From JAVJUV01 sp047314965 (lineage in GTDB: Bacteria; Pseudomonadota; Alphaproteobacteria; Rhodobacterales; Rhodobacteraceae): DNA of 52,807 nucleotides. The translations under genes were made by a program, and so were the position numbers. The notes under the pieces were generated by a model that was given only the letters and a program-made list of their open reading frames with translations, was not told where the DNA came from and made no database searches. The stretch covers positions 1-52,807 of the forward strand of contig NZ_JBLBVK010000037.1 in assembly GCF_047314965.1 (NCBI RefSeq), read 5' to 3'. Shown here piece by piece: positions 16,637 to 25,721 of this stretch (position 1 is the first letter of the stretch; each line of letters begins with the position of its first letter).

Positions 16637-16702
16637 TCAAATGTCAATCTTCTCGGCGATGCTAAGCGCATCGTCGAGTTTGACTCCAAGGTACGCCGCA
16701 CT
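16637..16702 (-). pseudogene. C-terminal remnant of a tyrosine recombinase/integrase
   Basis: On the minus strand the frame ending at TGA 16639-16637 reads AAYLGVKLDDALSIAEKIDI, the characteristic carboxyl end of a group of alphaproteobacterial phage-type integrases (YLGV-x-DDAL-x-xAE-x-x-x-I). Upstream, where the HxxR/Y catalytic region should be, the frame loses similarity and runs into the repeat end at 16762. Only about 22 codons survive, with the terminator in place directly behind them. Confidence 0.55.
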
Positions 16703-16923
16703 TTGAGACCTTCAATGACCTCTTTCGATTACGATCTGACATCCGACGAAATGGGGCCAACGACCGAGTTGCGGACTTGGCCGCCGTTTGCTGTCTCGCC
16801 GCATCGTCATGCCAGTCCACGCCTCGCGGCGAATGTGACGGCCCAGATCTCAAGGTAAGGACCACCTGCCAAGAGATTCTTCACCCCCGCCGGTTATAGT
16901 CCGGCCCAAGGCGTGTACGGACA

Positions 16924-16995
16924 ATGAAACGAACGAGATTCAACGACGAAGGGATCATCTGCATCCTGCCAAAAAGCTCAGGGCTGTCCAATTGA
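16924..16995 (+). pseudogene. IS3-family orfA start fragment
   Basis: ATG 16924 opens MKRTRFNDEGIICIL, close to the MKR-x-RF-x-EEQIIGIL start of IS3-family (IS407-like) OrfA proteins, then loses similarity and stops at TGA 16993-16995. Only 23 codons remain. No orfB part and no clear terminal repeat is visible. Confidence 0.5.
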
Positions 16996-17521
16996 AGGCC
17001 CATTGGCAATTCTGGCTGAATGTTGACGCCATGATGCTTTCGCAAGCGGACCTTAGAGAGACACACCCACTAATTCTACAAGCTGGCACATACCGTAGTT
17101 GTGAATTGGTGCGGCCAACATGCCGTTTTGCGGTCACCGTTCGCGGGTCAGCAATGGCCGGAAGCCGCGGGCTGAACGGCATGTGAGCGGGAATTCGCTG
17201 AGGCAGGAGTTCCATATGGAAATCACAATGTGAACACAATATTGATCACTTTCGTTCATAAAATTCTCGCCAAGTTCTTGGCTGGACATCGGCAGGGTCC
17301 GCGGTGCGACAAGTAGGGCGCATGGATGAAACCGGGCAATGGCAACACGCCTGGTGCTTGGCGGTCGACAGCTTTTCGAACTGCCGCATCGTCGATCACG
17401 TGACCACCATATGCGCTGCGGGCATCCTGCGAACCGGTCTCGAGAGATGTCGGAGGTCGAAATGGCAAAGGCGAAAAGCAACAACGGGAGCATGCAGATC
17501 TCCCAGATCGAGGAGATGAGT

Positions 17522-17995
17522 ATGGCGATCCCGAAACTGCTCAAGAGGGTGTTGTTCCTTGGCCTGATGTTCTTCGCACCCGCTGCGGTGGCTGATGTGA
17601 GCTGCCAAGGTGAGTGGCAAAGCGCGGCATTGACCAATTACGAGAGCTATCCTGATCCGGGCAGCGCCGAGTGCGTCAAGTACAACGGCTGCAAGTGGGC
17701 CGGGCAGTTCTACGGCGTGCAGGGCAAGAAGTCGAAGGATTGGATCGCGCGTCGGAACATCGCGGCGGTCCATCAAAAGCACTGGCGCAAGTTCGGAGGA
17801 AAGCACCTGCGGCTGAGACAGGGCGGACGGGAAATCGTCGTTCAGGTGCTCGATTTGTGTTCCGACTCGGATTGTGCGGGATGTTGCTCCCGAAACCTGG
17901 GAGGTGACGGTTTTCTGGTCGACATCGAAAGACACGCCATGCAACGTTTCGGTTCCGGATCTGGTGTTGTGGAATTCCAGGTTTGCAGCAGGTAG
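17522..17995 (+). CDS. Small secreted double-psi beta-barrel (expansin/RlpA-like) protein
   Basis: A 157-aa protein. I choose ATG 17522, which has GAGGAG 7 bases upstream and starts a clear signal peptide (MAIPKLLKRVLFLGLMFFAP, cleavage after AVA near 23). The mature part is cysteine-rich (eight Cys) and contains IVVQVLDLCSDSDCAGC, then GGDGFLVDIERHAMQRFG and SGSGVVEFQVC. That order (V-x-DLC, D-I/L, hydrophobic-AF/M-x-x-x-G, VEF-x-C) is the pattern of double-psi beta-barrel domains in RlpA, barwin and expansins, which bind or modify cell-wall glycans. It is exported, presumably disulphide-bonded, and stands alone on its strand. The fold is a moderately confident call; activity is unknown. Confidence 0.65.
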   Translation: MAIPKLLKRVLFLGLMFFAPAAVADVSCQGEWQSAALTNYESYPDPGSAECVKYNGCKWAGQFYGVQGKKSKDWIARRNIAAVHQKHWRKFGGKHLRLRQGGREIVVQVLDLCSDSDCAGCCSRNLGGDGFLVDIERHAMQRFGSGSGVVEFQVCSR

Positions 17996-18146
17996 GTCGC
18001 ACGGACCATCGCACTCTGACCTAGTCATGTGCGTCGAGGCCGGACCATGTTCCTGCGTGGCCAGCATGGACGTTCGATGACGGCGTTCAGTTGCGCCGGG
18101 GAGAGGGGACTGCGACGCCAAAGGCGCTTGGCAGCGAATGGTCCGC

Positions 18147-21100
18147 TCACACTCCGTCACGCGGAGCAATCGACGTTTTGTGGTTTTCCGGAAGGTTCAT
18201 CTTGTCGGTGGAAACGGTTCGTTCGTGATATCTCGACGCCCCAAGGGTCATCGACGGGTCTATCGACGACATCCGCGTGATCTTGCGCCAACCGGTGAAT
18301 TGCCCGGTAAGGGCCCGGCCGACTGACCGCAGGGCGACCATCCAGTAGATCTGGCGATAGAAGAACCTCTGGGTCAGGACCCAGGGCAAAAGCCGCTTGT
18401 TCTCGTCGGGTTCGAGACTGAAGGCAATGGTGGCCAGAACGAGGTCCGACAGCAGGTAGGCGAGGTACGCGACCGCGGCGACGATAGAGGTGGTTTCCCA
18501 TGAGGCCGGAGTGTCACTGGTCAATTGTCCCGCCAAGGAGAACAGGTTTGCCAGCATCACGATATCCGCGATAGGCGCGAACACCGAGAACACGGCGCCG
18601 AACAGGACCAGGTCTGGAATCGAGACCAACCCGACGGCGCGGCGCTCGCGAAAGGCGGCCTTGTGCTTCCACGCGATCTGCAACATCCCGAAGTGCCAGC
18701 GCAACCGCTGCCGCATCCATTGCCGGATCGATTCCGGGGCTTCGGTAAAAGCATGGGCTCTGGGTTCGTAGACGACCTTGTGGCCGTGGCGAATGATCGA
18801 AACCGTCAGGTCGGCGTCCTCGACGATGGTCTCATTGGTGTAGCCGCCCGATGACCGCACCGCCTCGGTCCGCCAGGCTCCGATCGAGCCTGGAACGACC
18901 ATGATTCCATTCAGCACCTCGAAGGCCCTGCGGTCCAGGTTCTGCGCGGTGATGTATTCGATCGCCTGAAGCCGAGTCAGCAGATTGCGGCGGTTGCCGA
19001 CCTTGACGTTGCCGGCCACCGCCCCGACGCCGTCGTCGTTGAAATGTCTGGCCAGAAGACCGATGGCATCGGGCGAAATGATGGTGTCGGCGTCAATGGC
19101 GACGAAGACGGGCGTGTCGATCAAACGAATCCCGTGGTTCAACGCCTCGGCCTTGCCCCGGTTCTTCTGTCTGACCAGACGAACCCTCGGGTCCGAGCCG
19201 AATGCCTCGCTGACGACCCGGGCGGTCTCGTCGGCCGAGCCGTCGTCGATGACGATCACCTTTTCGATGGGGTAGCTGGACCGCAGAACCGACCTCACCG
19301 ATTTCACGATGACGGTTTCCTCGCAATAGGCCGGGATCAGCACGGTAACCGGCAGATCACCTTCGCCCCCTGCGTGGGTCCGGCGCTCCTTGATCAGCGC
19401 CAGGATCAGGATCACCAGCGAGCGCAGGATGCCCACCGAAATCATGATGAAGAAAATCGCCGTCATCGCGGACATGAGCGTACGCATGGCCCAGAAAGAA
19501 TAATCGCTGACCGGACTTGCGCCCGGCAGCACGCCGGCCGGATCCGGGGCATCGCCCTGTCCGATGACGCTTGTGAGGGGCACGATCTCGACACCCATGT
19601 CCCACAGCGCGGCGATGATCCGGGGCAAGGCCATGACCGTCTGCGTACGGTCCCCCCCGGCATCATGGAAAAGGATCACGTTGCCCCTGTTGGCCTGGAC
19701 AATGGAGGTAACGGTCTCCACGATCTGCTCCGCGCCGGGGCGCATCCAGTCCGAGGAGTCGATTTCGATACCGACCACGACATAGCGTTCGTTGGAGAGC
19801 AGGGTCAGAACACGCGCCTCTTCGGGGGTCTGGGGGTTTTCGTCGAATCCGTATGGCGCGCGAAACAGGTTGGTGTTCAGTCCCGAGACGCTTTTGATCA
19901 GTTCCTGCGATGCGTGAAGCTCCAACCTGAGGCGGAAATCGGATATGTTCGCGATATTGGGGTGGGAGTAGGTGTGCACGCCCAATTCATGGCCCTCGTC
20001 GACGATCCGACGCACGACGTCGGGCGCGCTCTGGACGCGGTTGCCGACAACGAAGAAGACCGCCGGCACGCCGTAGTCGCGCAGGGTGTCCAGGATCTGC
20101 GGTGTATAGGTCTGGCTTGGCCCGTCATCGAAGGTGAATACGACAGCGTTTTCAGGCAGGTTGCCGCTCAACTCGACGGTAAAAGCGCGCGGTAAGTCCC
20201 GGTAGTCCGCTTCGGTGATCAGGCCGCTTTCCGAATTCACCGTCAGGTCCCGCCAGCCGGGAGCCTCCCTGTTGCGAACAGTCAGCAAGGGGCCCTTGCC
20301 CGTATACCGGACGTGATAGGCAGGCCGGATCTCCTGTAAAAGGTTCGGAGTGACACTGGGAATGGCCAGTCCCGAGAACAGCAGGTCCCATATCCCCGGG
20401 TCGCCTCCGGACACGGGCCAGACCGCGACCCCGCTGATCCGATCCAGCGGAACTCGCGCCAATTGGTTGTGTGCGCTGAGCGTGTCGAGGAACCAGATTT
20501 GGTGCCTTCGTCCCTCGGCATCCGAAAACGACGCCATCGAGTTCAGGCTGTCCGGGTCCAGGCTGATCGAGCCGCCGTGACGCGCCACAGCGTCCATGAT
20601 TTCGAAAAACCCCAGGTATTCGGCGTCGGCCTGCCCGCTGGTCCAGTCCATGCCGAAGTTGCCAAAAGCGATCACCAGCTTGTCGGGTGGGATCGCAGAC
20701 AAAAGCGCGGACAGGCGTTGTTCGTACCAGTCCTGCCCGGAAAGCGGAGCGGGAAGGCTGAATGGCCCGGGTTCCCGGAAAGCGAGCACGATCAGCCGGT
20801 CGACCAGTTCTCCGGCCCTCGGATGACTCAGAAGCGCATCGTCCATCTTCGCGATGAGACAGCTTTCCTTGCCCTCCCTTTCAAGTCGGGTCTTCGCCGC
20901 AAGAGCGAGAGCCGCGACGGCCTCGACTTTTTCCGCCCCCGCTCCGGCTACGTCGAGGCAGAGGCCGTCGAATGCCTGGTCCCGGATCAGCGATGATATC
21001 TCTGACACGAGGTCCATCCGCCGGGCGCGCGAGGTCAGCCACTCGGCGCCCTGATCGCCGCCGTCGAGGTCGGCACGTGCCACGGGAAGAAGTTTGATGC

Positions 21101-21644
21101 GGTCACGGTTCCGACCCCAGAGATCGCGAAGATCGTCACGCTGGGCTGCGGGCAGCTCAGTGATCTCGGCAGTCAGACCGTCTACCCTGAACCACTCCGG
21201 CAGGAGGACGTCGATGGTGTCAATGTTGGCGCGCAGCTCGACCACGCCCGCCGAGGACCAGTGTGGAACAAAGGCATGCACGTCGAGGTCGGGCCCGAGA
21301 GGCTGTGGCGCGGTGCCGGCATACCTGGCCGTCCCGTCCAGACCTGACGCATCGGCCATCGGGTCGAAGCTCCGATCGCCGGCCGAACGGTCCAGGCCGG
21401 CGGTGCTGTCGCTGGGCGTGGCCGCCAGGCCTTGCTCGACCTGTGGCGCTTCGGCATCCGCGGGCCGCAGCGGCAGTTCGGTGCCGTGAAGGTGGACAAT
21501 GAACAGCACGAACCAAACCACGGTGAACACGACGAAAAGCACCGACAAGACGGTGAAGAACACCAGCCGGCGGGATGTGGGGTCAAAGAAGATCGGGTTG
21601 GGCGCTTCGGCGTCCTCTTCCCCGTCTTTATCCGTGTTGCTCAA
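18147..21644 (-). CDS. Tripartite GH18-like / CE4 deacetylase / GT2 polysaccharide synthase
   Basis: A 1165-aa membrane protein, starting at TTG 21644 since no ATG occurs before residue 96. Residues 28-52 are a first membrane helix. Residues 120-430 resemble a GH18-type barrel, but the catalytic strand reads FDGLCLDVAG and lacks the acidic residue of DxxDxDxE. Residues 500-690 are a NodB/CE4 deacetylase with TFDDGPS (504-510), HTYSHPN (557-563), RAPYG (595-599) and LFHDAGG (658-664). After a helix at 721-751, residues 765-990 are a processive GT2 with DD 800-801, DAD 851-853, EDADL 942-946 and QRLRW 979-983, then several C-terminal helices. This build suits synthesis of a beta-linked N-acetylhexosamine polymer in the membrane and its deacetylation outside. 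The divergent DUF3131 gene is the obvious partner. The polymer is unknown. Confidence 0.9.
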   Translation of the reverse strand: MSNTDKDGEEDAEAPNPIFFDPTSRRLVFFTVLSVLFVVFTVVWFVLFIVHLHGTELPLRPADAEAPQVEQGLAATPSDSTAGLDRSAGDRSFDPMADASGLDGTARYAGTAPQPLGPDLDVHAFVPHWSSAGVVELRANIDTIDVLLPEWFRVDGLTAEITELPAAQRDDLRDLWGRNRDRIKLLPVARADLDGGDQGAEWLTSRARRMDLVSEISSLIRDQAFDGLCLDVAGAGAEKVEAVAALALAAKTRLEREGKESCLIAKMDDALLSHPRAGELVDRLIVLAFREPGPFSLPAPLSGQDWYEQRLSALLSAIPPDKLVIAFGNFGMDWTSGQADAEYLGFFEIMDAVARHGGSISLDPDSLNSMASFSDAEGRRHQIWFLDTLSAHNQLARVPLDRISGVAVWPVSGGDPGIWDLLFSGLAIPSVTPNLLQEIRPAYHVRYTGKGPLLTVRNREAPGWRDLTVNSESGLITEADYRDLPRAFTVELSGNLPENAVVFTFDDGPSQTYTPQILDTLRDYGVPAVFFVVGNRVQSAPDVVRRIVDEGHELGVHTYSHPNIANISDFRLRLELHASQELIKSVSGLNTNLFRAPYGFDENPQTPEEARVLTLLSNERYVVVGIEIDSSDWMRPGAEQIVETVTSIVQANRGNVILFHDAGGDRTQTVMALPRIIAALWDMGVEIVPLTSVIGQGDAPDPAGVLPGASPVSDYSFWAMRTLMSAMTAIFFIMISVGILRSLVILILALIKERRTHAGGEGDLPVTVLIPAYCEETVIVKSVRSVLRSSYPIEKVIVIDDGSADETARVVSEAFGSDPRVRLVRQKNRGKAEALNHGIRLIDTPVFVAIDADTIISPDAIGLLARHFNDDGVGAVAGNVKVGNRRNLLTRLQAIEYITAQNLDRRAFEVLNGIMVVPGSIGAWRTEAVRSSGGYTNETIVEDADLTVSIIRHGHKVVYEPRAHAFTEAPESIRQWMRQRLRWHFGMLQIAWKHKAAFRERRAVGLVSIPDLVLFGAVFSVFAPIADIVMLANLFSLAGQLTSDTPASWETTSIVAAVAYLAYLLSDLVLATIAFSLEPDENKRLLPWVLTQRFFYRQIYWMVALRSVGRALTGQFTGWRKITRMSSIDPSMTLGASRYHERTVSTDKMNLPENHKTSIAPRDGV

Positions 21645-21830
21645 CTTCGACGACCTGCCTCGTGGCTCATTCGCATATCGTTTTCAACAAGTATGGCATA
21701 TTCGCGTGTGCGAGGATACCGGCACCGGGTCGCAGGCCGGATAGGTGTGTTGATTTGAACCGTTGGCTGCGCCGCGCAAAGCTGCAATGCTATCAGAGCG
21801 CGGGCGTCTTTTTGTGTAGGGGCTAAGATC

Positions 21831-24509
21831 ATGGATCGCCGGACCTTTCTATTCCGCCTCTTGATCGGCGGAACGGCTGCAATGTCCCCGGGCTGGCGAC
21901 CCGCCGAGGCGTCGTCGACCTTCCCGGGGATCCTGCTGATTGATGGCGTGACCCCAGGCACCTCACCATCGTTGCTGTTCTCTTACCTCGATCCGATCAT
22001 CTCGCAGAACATCCCGGTCGGTATCGCGGTCAAGGTCGATGGCGAGGACGCTTCTGCTTTGGACGGGGGCGCTGAGTTGACGAGGCTCTTGGCAAGGTTG
22101 GTCGCCGACTATCCGGGTCTGGTCGACCTGGCGCTCGATCTGCCGAACCTCGCCGCGCGGCATCCCTACCTTCAAATGCGCGCAGCGAGCGAAGCGCGGA
22201 ACCAGTTCGGGGAATTCCTGACGGCGGCTCTCGGCCGGGACACTCCGGCGGCGGTACCGCAGACAATCGTCACCGGGCTGCAGCAGGGCGAAGTCCCTGT
22301 CATCGAAGGACTGCGGACGGCGGGAATCCTGAATACCATACTGCTTCCGGACAGCGGAACGGCGCCGGAAATCTGGCGCAACAGCGATGGAACCCAGCAG
22401 ATCAACGGTGGGTGGCGCCTGCCGCCGTCGCCCACCGGCGATGATCTTTCGGCGGTATTCGCCGAAGCGGCAGTACATGACGGGCCGGTTGTCTTTGCGG
22501 CCGCGTTTCCGGGCGATCCGTCGACGGGCGACGGGGACCTTTTCGCGCGCGGCTCGGTCATCGGTGATGCCTTCCGCAAAAACCTGGTCGCCAGCCGCAA
22601 CTATCTGATCTTGCCGTCGGAGTTGCGGGTCAGGTCCGGTGAAGCGTTCGCGCGCAATCTGGTGGTTTGCATTCGGTCTGATAACACCGGCGCCACGCCC
22701 GGCTCGCTGCAGGCAAGGTTCACCGCTGCCGGCATACCATTTACGGAAATCGGGAATTCCCCGGCTGGCACACGACAGCAGACCGCCGACACCGCCACTG
22801 AGACGGCAACCGGGTGCGTAGTTGTCGCCGGGACGGACGGCAGCAGCTGGCAAGAGGCAAGACGCCTGGCGTTCGGCAGCGTTTCGAAGGGAACAGGGAT
22901 CTTCACAGGCGGTATGACCGCCTGCGCGGCCGCGGAGCACTTGCAGAACAACTCCGATCCAGACGGGCGCCAGTCGGGCTTCGATGTCCTGGTCGATGTT
23001 TCGACAGGAGATGGAGGCTTTGCGGGGTTCGATGCGCACGGGGCCCTGCGGATAAACGCGTCCCTGGTGCTGGGCGGGCCCTATCCCGGACTTTCGGCGC
23101 AGACGCTGCGTCAGCGTATCCAGGCCGCAACGGCTGCCAGCGCCGATGCCCTCCTCGTGATCGACGCGGGTGGCTTCGGGGAAGCCAACGATGCAAGCGC
23201 CCTCGCCGAGGCGCTGCGCGCGCTTGGAGCGTCCGATGAATTCGACCTTCTGGACGTGCCACAGTTCATGTCGGCTATCTCTGTCACGAGCGAGCCGGCG
23301 CGTCTGTTGCGAACGGCCCGGCGCTGGCCGGCCCGGCCGGATGCGAACGGCGTCGGCGTCGCGGTACGGGATATGCTGATGGAGGACGCCGCGCGGGCAT
23401 GGTCATACATCGAGCGAATGACCGACCCGAATACCGGCCTCGTGCCAGCGACGGCTTGGATGGAGGGCGACACGCTTCAAGCCTATCAGTTCAGCACCAT
23501 GTGGGACACCGGGTCGTTGATCTTGGGCATCCTGAGCGCGCACAGCATCGGTCTTTTGACCGACGCCCAGTTCGACGAACGGATCCGCGCGGTACTGGGC
23601 GGTTTGGCAACCGGTGTCTTTGACGGGCTGCGGCTGCCGAAAGGACTGGCCTCTACGGATGGCAAGGCCCGCGGTGGCGACGATTACAATGCAAGCGACA
23701 CGTCACGCCTTCTGACCGCGCTTCATCTGCTCAAGACCTATACCAAGTCGGACCTGGGGATCGCCGCCATTCTCAAGAGTTGGGACCTTGGAAAGACCAT
23801 ACGGGACGGCGTTCCCCTGACCGTCGGCGGAGGCCGGCTGGTGTCGGCGTACCGCTCGAACTACGCGGGATACATCGCAAGGGGCTTCGGTCTCTGGGGC
23901 TATCCGGTCAGGTCGCCCTATTCGGAGCCGCCACCGGGATCGTCCTTCGATCGCGGCGTTCACATCCTTCATGATGTCGCCGAGTTCGGCCCGGTCGGGA
24001 CCGAGCCGCACCTTCTGGAAGCCGTCGAACTGGGCGCCTCCGACTTGGCAAGGGCCGCCTCGGAGGCGCTGTTCACCGCGCAGGTCGAAGAATACCTGTC
24101 GACTGGCAAACTCGTCTGCGTATCCGAAGGTCCCATCAACCGTGCGCCCTGGTTCGTGTACCAGGGCTTTCAGATCGGACCGGATGGCGGGCGTTGGACC
24201 GTCGAGACTCTGGATTCATCGCCGCGTTTTCGGACCAAGGGGTTCCTCCGGGCGATAGACATGCTGAACAGCAAGGCTGCTTTCCTTTGGAATGCATACC
24301 GACCTGGCGAATACAGCGACCTGCTGATCGAGCAAGTCCGCGAAAAGGCAAAGACCGAGTCGCTGGGATTCAGTCCGGGGGTCTTCTCGGTCACGGGAAC
24401 ACCGGACCAAGCCTACAGCGATATCAATACGAACGGCGTCATTCTTCAGGCCATTGCATATCGGCTGCACCGCGGCACACCTTGCGTTGACTGGAATTCG
24501 AAGACCTGA
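21831..24509 (+). CDS. Tat-exported DUF3131 domain protein, partner of the polysaccharide synthase
   Basis: An 892-aa protein with AGGGG 8 bases before ATG 21831. MDRRTFLFRLLIGG is a twin-arginine signal with cleavage near AEA-S at 28. Residues 30-500 form alpha/beta regions without a motif I can name (the LVDLALDLPNLAARHPYLQ helix recalls deacetylase-like barrels). The last 370 residues match DUF3131: EDAARAWSYIERMTDPNTGL, FSTMWDTGSLILGILSAHS and DYNASDTSRLLTALHLLK. DUF3131 has an alpha-toroid fold related to glycoside hydrolases and is often linked to exopolysaccharide or cyclic glucan genes. It should work in the periplasm on the polymer made by the divergent synthase, 186 bases away; cleavage, trimming and export are all possible. 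Confidence 0.87.
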   Translation: MDRRTFLFRLLIGGTAAMSPGWRPAEASSTFPGILLIDGVTPGTSPSLLFSYLDPIISQNIPVGIAVKVDGEDASALDGGAELTRLLARLVADYPGLVDLALDLPNLAARHPYLQMRAASEARNQFGEFLTAALGRDTPAAVPQTIVTGLQQGEVPVIEGLRTAGILNTILLPDSGTAPEIWRNSDGTQQINGGWRLPPSPTGDDLSAVFAEAAVHDGPVVFAAAFPGDPSTGDGDLFARGSVIGDAFRKNLVASRNYLILPSELRVRSGEAFARNLVVCIRSDNTGATPGSLQARFTAAGIPFTEIGNSPAGTRQQTADTATETATGCVVVAGTDGSSWQEARRLAFGSVSKGTGIFTGGMTACAAAEHLQNNSDPDGRQSGFDVLVDVSTGDGGFAGFDAHGALRINASLVLGGPYPGLSAQTLRQRIQAATAASADALLVIDAGGFGEANDASALAEALRALGASDEFDLLDVPQFMSAISVTSEPARLLRTARRWPARPDANGVGVAVRDMLMEDAARAWSYIERMTDPNTGLVPATAWMEGDTLQAYQFSTMWDTGSLILGILSAHSIGLLTDAQFDERIRAVLGGLATGVFDGLRLPKGLASTDGKARGGDDYNASDTSRLLTALHLLKTYTKSDLGIAAILKSWDLGKTIRDGVPLTVGGGRLVSAYRSNYAGYIARGFGLWGYPVRSPYSEPPPGSSFDRGVHILHDVAEFGPVGTEPHLLEAVELGASDLARAASEALFTAQVEEYLSTGKLVCVSEGPINRAPWFVYQGFQIGPDGGRWTVETLDSSPRFRTKGFLRAIDMLNSKAAFLWNAYRPGEYSDLLIEQVREKAKTESLGFSPGVFSVTGTPDQAYSDINTNGVILQAIAYRLHRGTPCVDWNSKT

Positions 24510-24863
24510 CGATACGCGAGCGGTTTCTCCCTTCGACGTTCCGGCGACTGATTTGCCGTAATCCAGCATATGTGGCGTGATCTGAACAGCGCGTTTACTG
24601 TCCGTCGCGAATTCTCGGCTCGGGCCTTCGGTGTATCGTGATCATGATCGTTGACCTGCGAACCGGGTCCGTAGCGCCGAGGTACAATGCTGTACACAAG
24701 ATCTCTGCTCCAGAGCTTCTGCGTCACCCCGGTAGAGAGAGCCTTGTCTATTTGATCCTGCGCCCGTCAAAAGCTCTCATCGGTCGTGGACCATCGAAGG
24801 GCACCGACAGTAGCGCTAAGCACCGAACTGTACGCCCACTCCGATTGCATTGGCACCTGAGCA
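24510..24863. other. Intergenic gap
   Basis: These 354 bases lie between two convergent genes. I see no gene, no strong hairpin and no member of the two repeat families; a short palindromic GATCATGATC occurs at 24639-24648. Confidence 0.5.
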
Positions 24864-25316
24864 CTATTTGAGAAGAGAGAATTCTCCGTCAGCAGCCCCT
24901 TTCCCGTCAGCCTGGAAAGCTGCCCTCACCTGAATTCTTGTTCCGCATTTATCAAAGGTCCAAATCTCGGACCAACGGCCCTGCTTTAAGAGCCTTTTCG
25001 ATGTGAAGACCACTTTTTCGTCTACATCGGTAACCTTGGTGTTGATGAGTTTGGTCTTCTGGCAGGAAGTGGGTTTCTGAATGAACGCCACCGTCGCCGC
25101 CATCTCCCAAGCCTGCACAGCCAGCGCGGGAGAGTACTTGGTGTACGAATTACCCGGCAGAACCTCGTCGATCTCTTTGAGTTGCTGTTCAAGAGTGTTG
25201 GCGGCCACAGGAAGCGCCAAGGTGATCGCGAAGATCACGAAGAAGCGTTGCAGAAGATCCACGGGCGACCGGAGTTGCTTTTTGGACAGCCACCGACTCG
25301 CAATTTTGACCGTCAT
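24864..25316 (-). CDS. Small exported protein of unknown function
   Basis: A 150-aa protein from ATG 25316 with GGGAGGGG just upstream. A long basic n-region (about 22 residues) precedes a hydrophobic stretch RFFVIFAITLALPVAA and a likely cleavage before NTLEQQ. The mature 110 residues contain ALAVQAWEMAATVAF, a Cys in PTSCQKTK and another in TFDKCGTRIQVRAAFQADGK, which may form one disulphide bond. The closing part (GRWSEIWTFDKCG-x-R-x-x-V-x-x-x-F) looks like a compact beta-sheet. I do not recognise the family. The nearest neighbours run convergent or are separated by the MITE-like repeat, so no operon context helps. Confidence 0.6.
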   Translation of the reverse strand: MTVKIASRWLSKKQLRSPVDLLQRFFVIFAITLALPVAANTLEQQLKEIDEVLPGNSYTKYSPALAVQAWEMAATVAFIQKPTSCQKTKLINTKVTDVDEKVVFTSKRLLKQGRWSEIWTFDKCGTRIQVRAAFQADGKGAADGEFSLLK

Positions 25317-25721
25317 GACGTCCCCTCCCTAAACTCCCTTGTTAGGTCAAGTATTCCGAAAACGCGATGTTTTCGTTGATCGAAGTCAAAACGGAGCCTC
25401 GTGTGGGGCTAGGAGAAAGCTCTAGTTGCCAATGGCAAAGGAGTCCGCAACTCGGTCATTACCCTGATTTCTGCGAATGTCCGCAGCTGTAAGAAGCAGC
25501 CATTGGCCGATCGCGATCCGTCCGTTCGTAAGCGAAAGTCGGCTTAAGCGGGCAGAGCAGACCTTCGTCAGAATGGGCTCGATGACCGAGTTGCGGACGA
25601 AGCCGCCATTCCAGGGAACGCGGTCAACTCTTCAAACGCCGCGTGCGTCCAGAGTTCGTGGAAGTATCTTGAGCGTGCGGGCACGGGACGGAGGACCTGA
25701 CCCAGATCGCCAGCGGCCCTA
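25317..25721. other. Intergenic gap holding MITE-like copy A
   Basis: 405 bases without a gene. The centre (25445-25596) is the complete 152-bp repeat described separately. The flanks show nothing recognisable. Confidence 0.6.
25445..25596 (+). repeat. MITE-like element, full copy A (15-bp terminal inverted repeats)
   Basis: 152 bases bounded by perfect inverted repeats CCGCAACTCGGTCAT (25445-25459) and ATGACCGAGTTGCGG (25582-25596). The same 152 bases occur inverted at 32580-32731 with nine differences by eye and no indel. No coding capacity. I see no clear target duplication. Partial copies lie near 16.5-16.8 kb and at 51251-51316. It is short, non-coding, TIR-bounded and dispersed, which fits a MITE or large REP-type element. 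Confidence 0.78.

Larger units (their letters stand above)
16509..16774. repeat. Two inward-decayed ends of the 152-bp MITE-like repeat
   Basis: CCGCAGCTCGGTCAT at 16509-16523, with the following 40 bases (including AAGGTCTGCT), resembles the right-hand end of the full element read backwards. GACCGAGTTGCGG at 16762-16774, preceded by GACGAAATGGGGCC, is the same end in forward orientation. So one end type occurs twice, facing outwards, with the integrase remnant between. Confidence 0.5.
16083..17521. other. Long gap of decayed mobile DNA
   Basis: No intact gene is visible in 1439 bases. Recognisable pieces are two ends of the MITE-like repeat (from 16509 and up to 16774), a hairpin at 16607-16630, the tail of a tyrosine recombinase at 16637-16702 and an IS3 orfA start at 16924-16995. 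From 17000 to 17500 I see nothing I can name. Confidence 0.6.

Noticed and set aside
19044..20195. Plus-strand frame of 383 codons
   Set aside because: Antisense to the CE4/GT2 part of the large synthase; rich in Asp, Arg and His with no fold signal.
21963..23039. Minus-strand frame of 358 codons
   Set aside because: Antisense to the DUF3131 gene; no motif and no start site.
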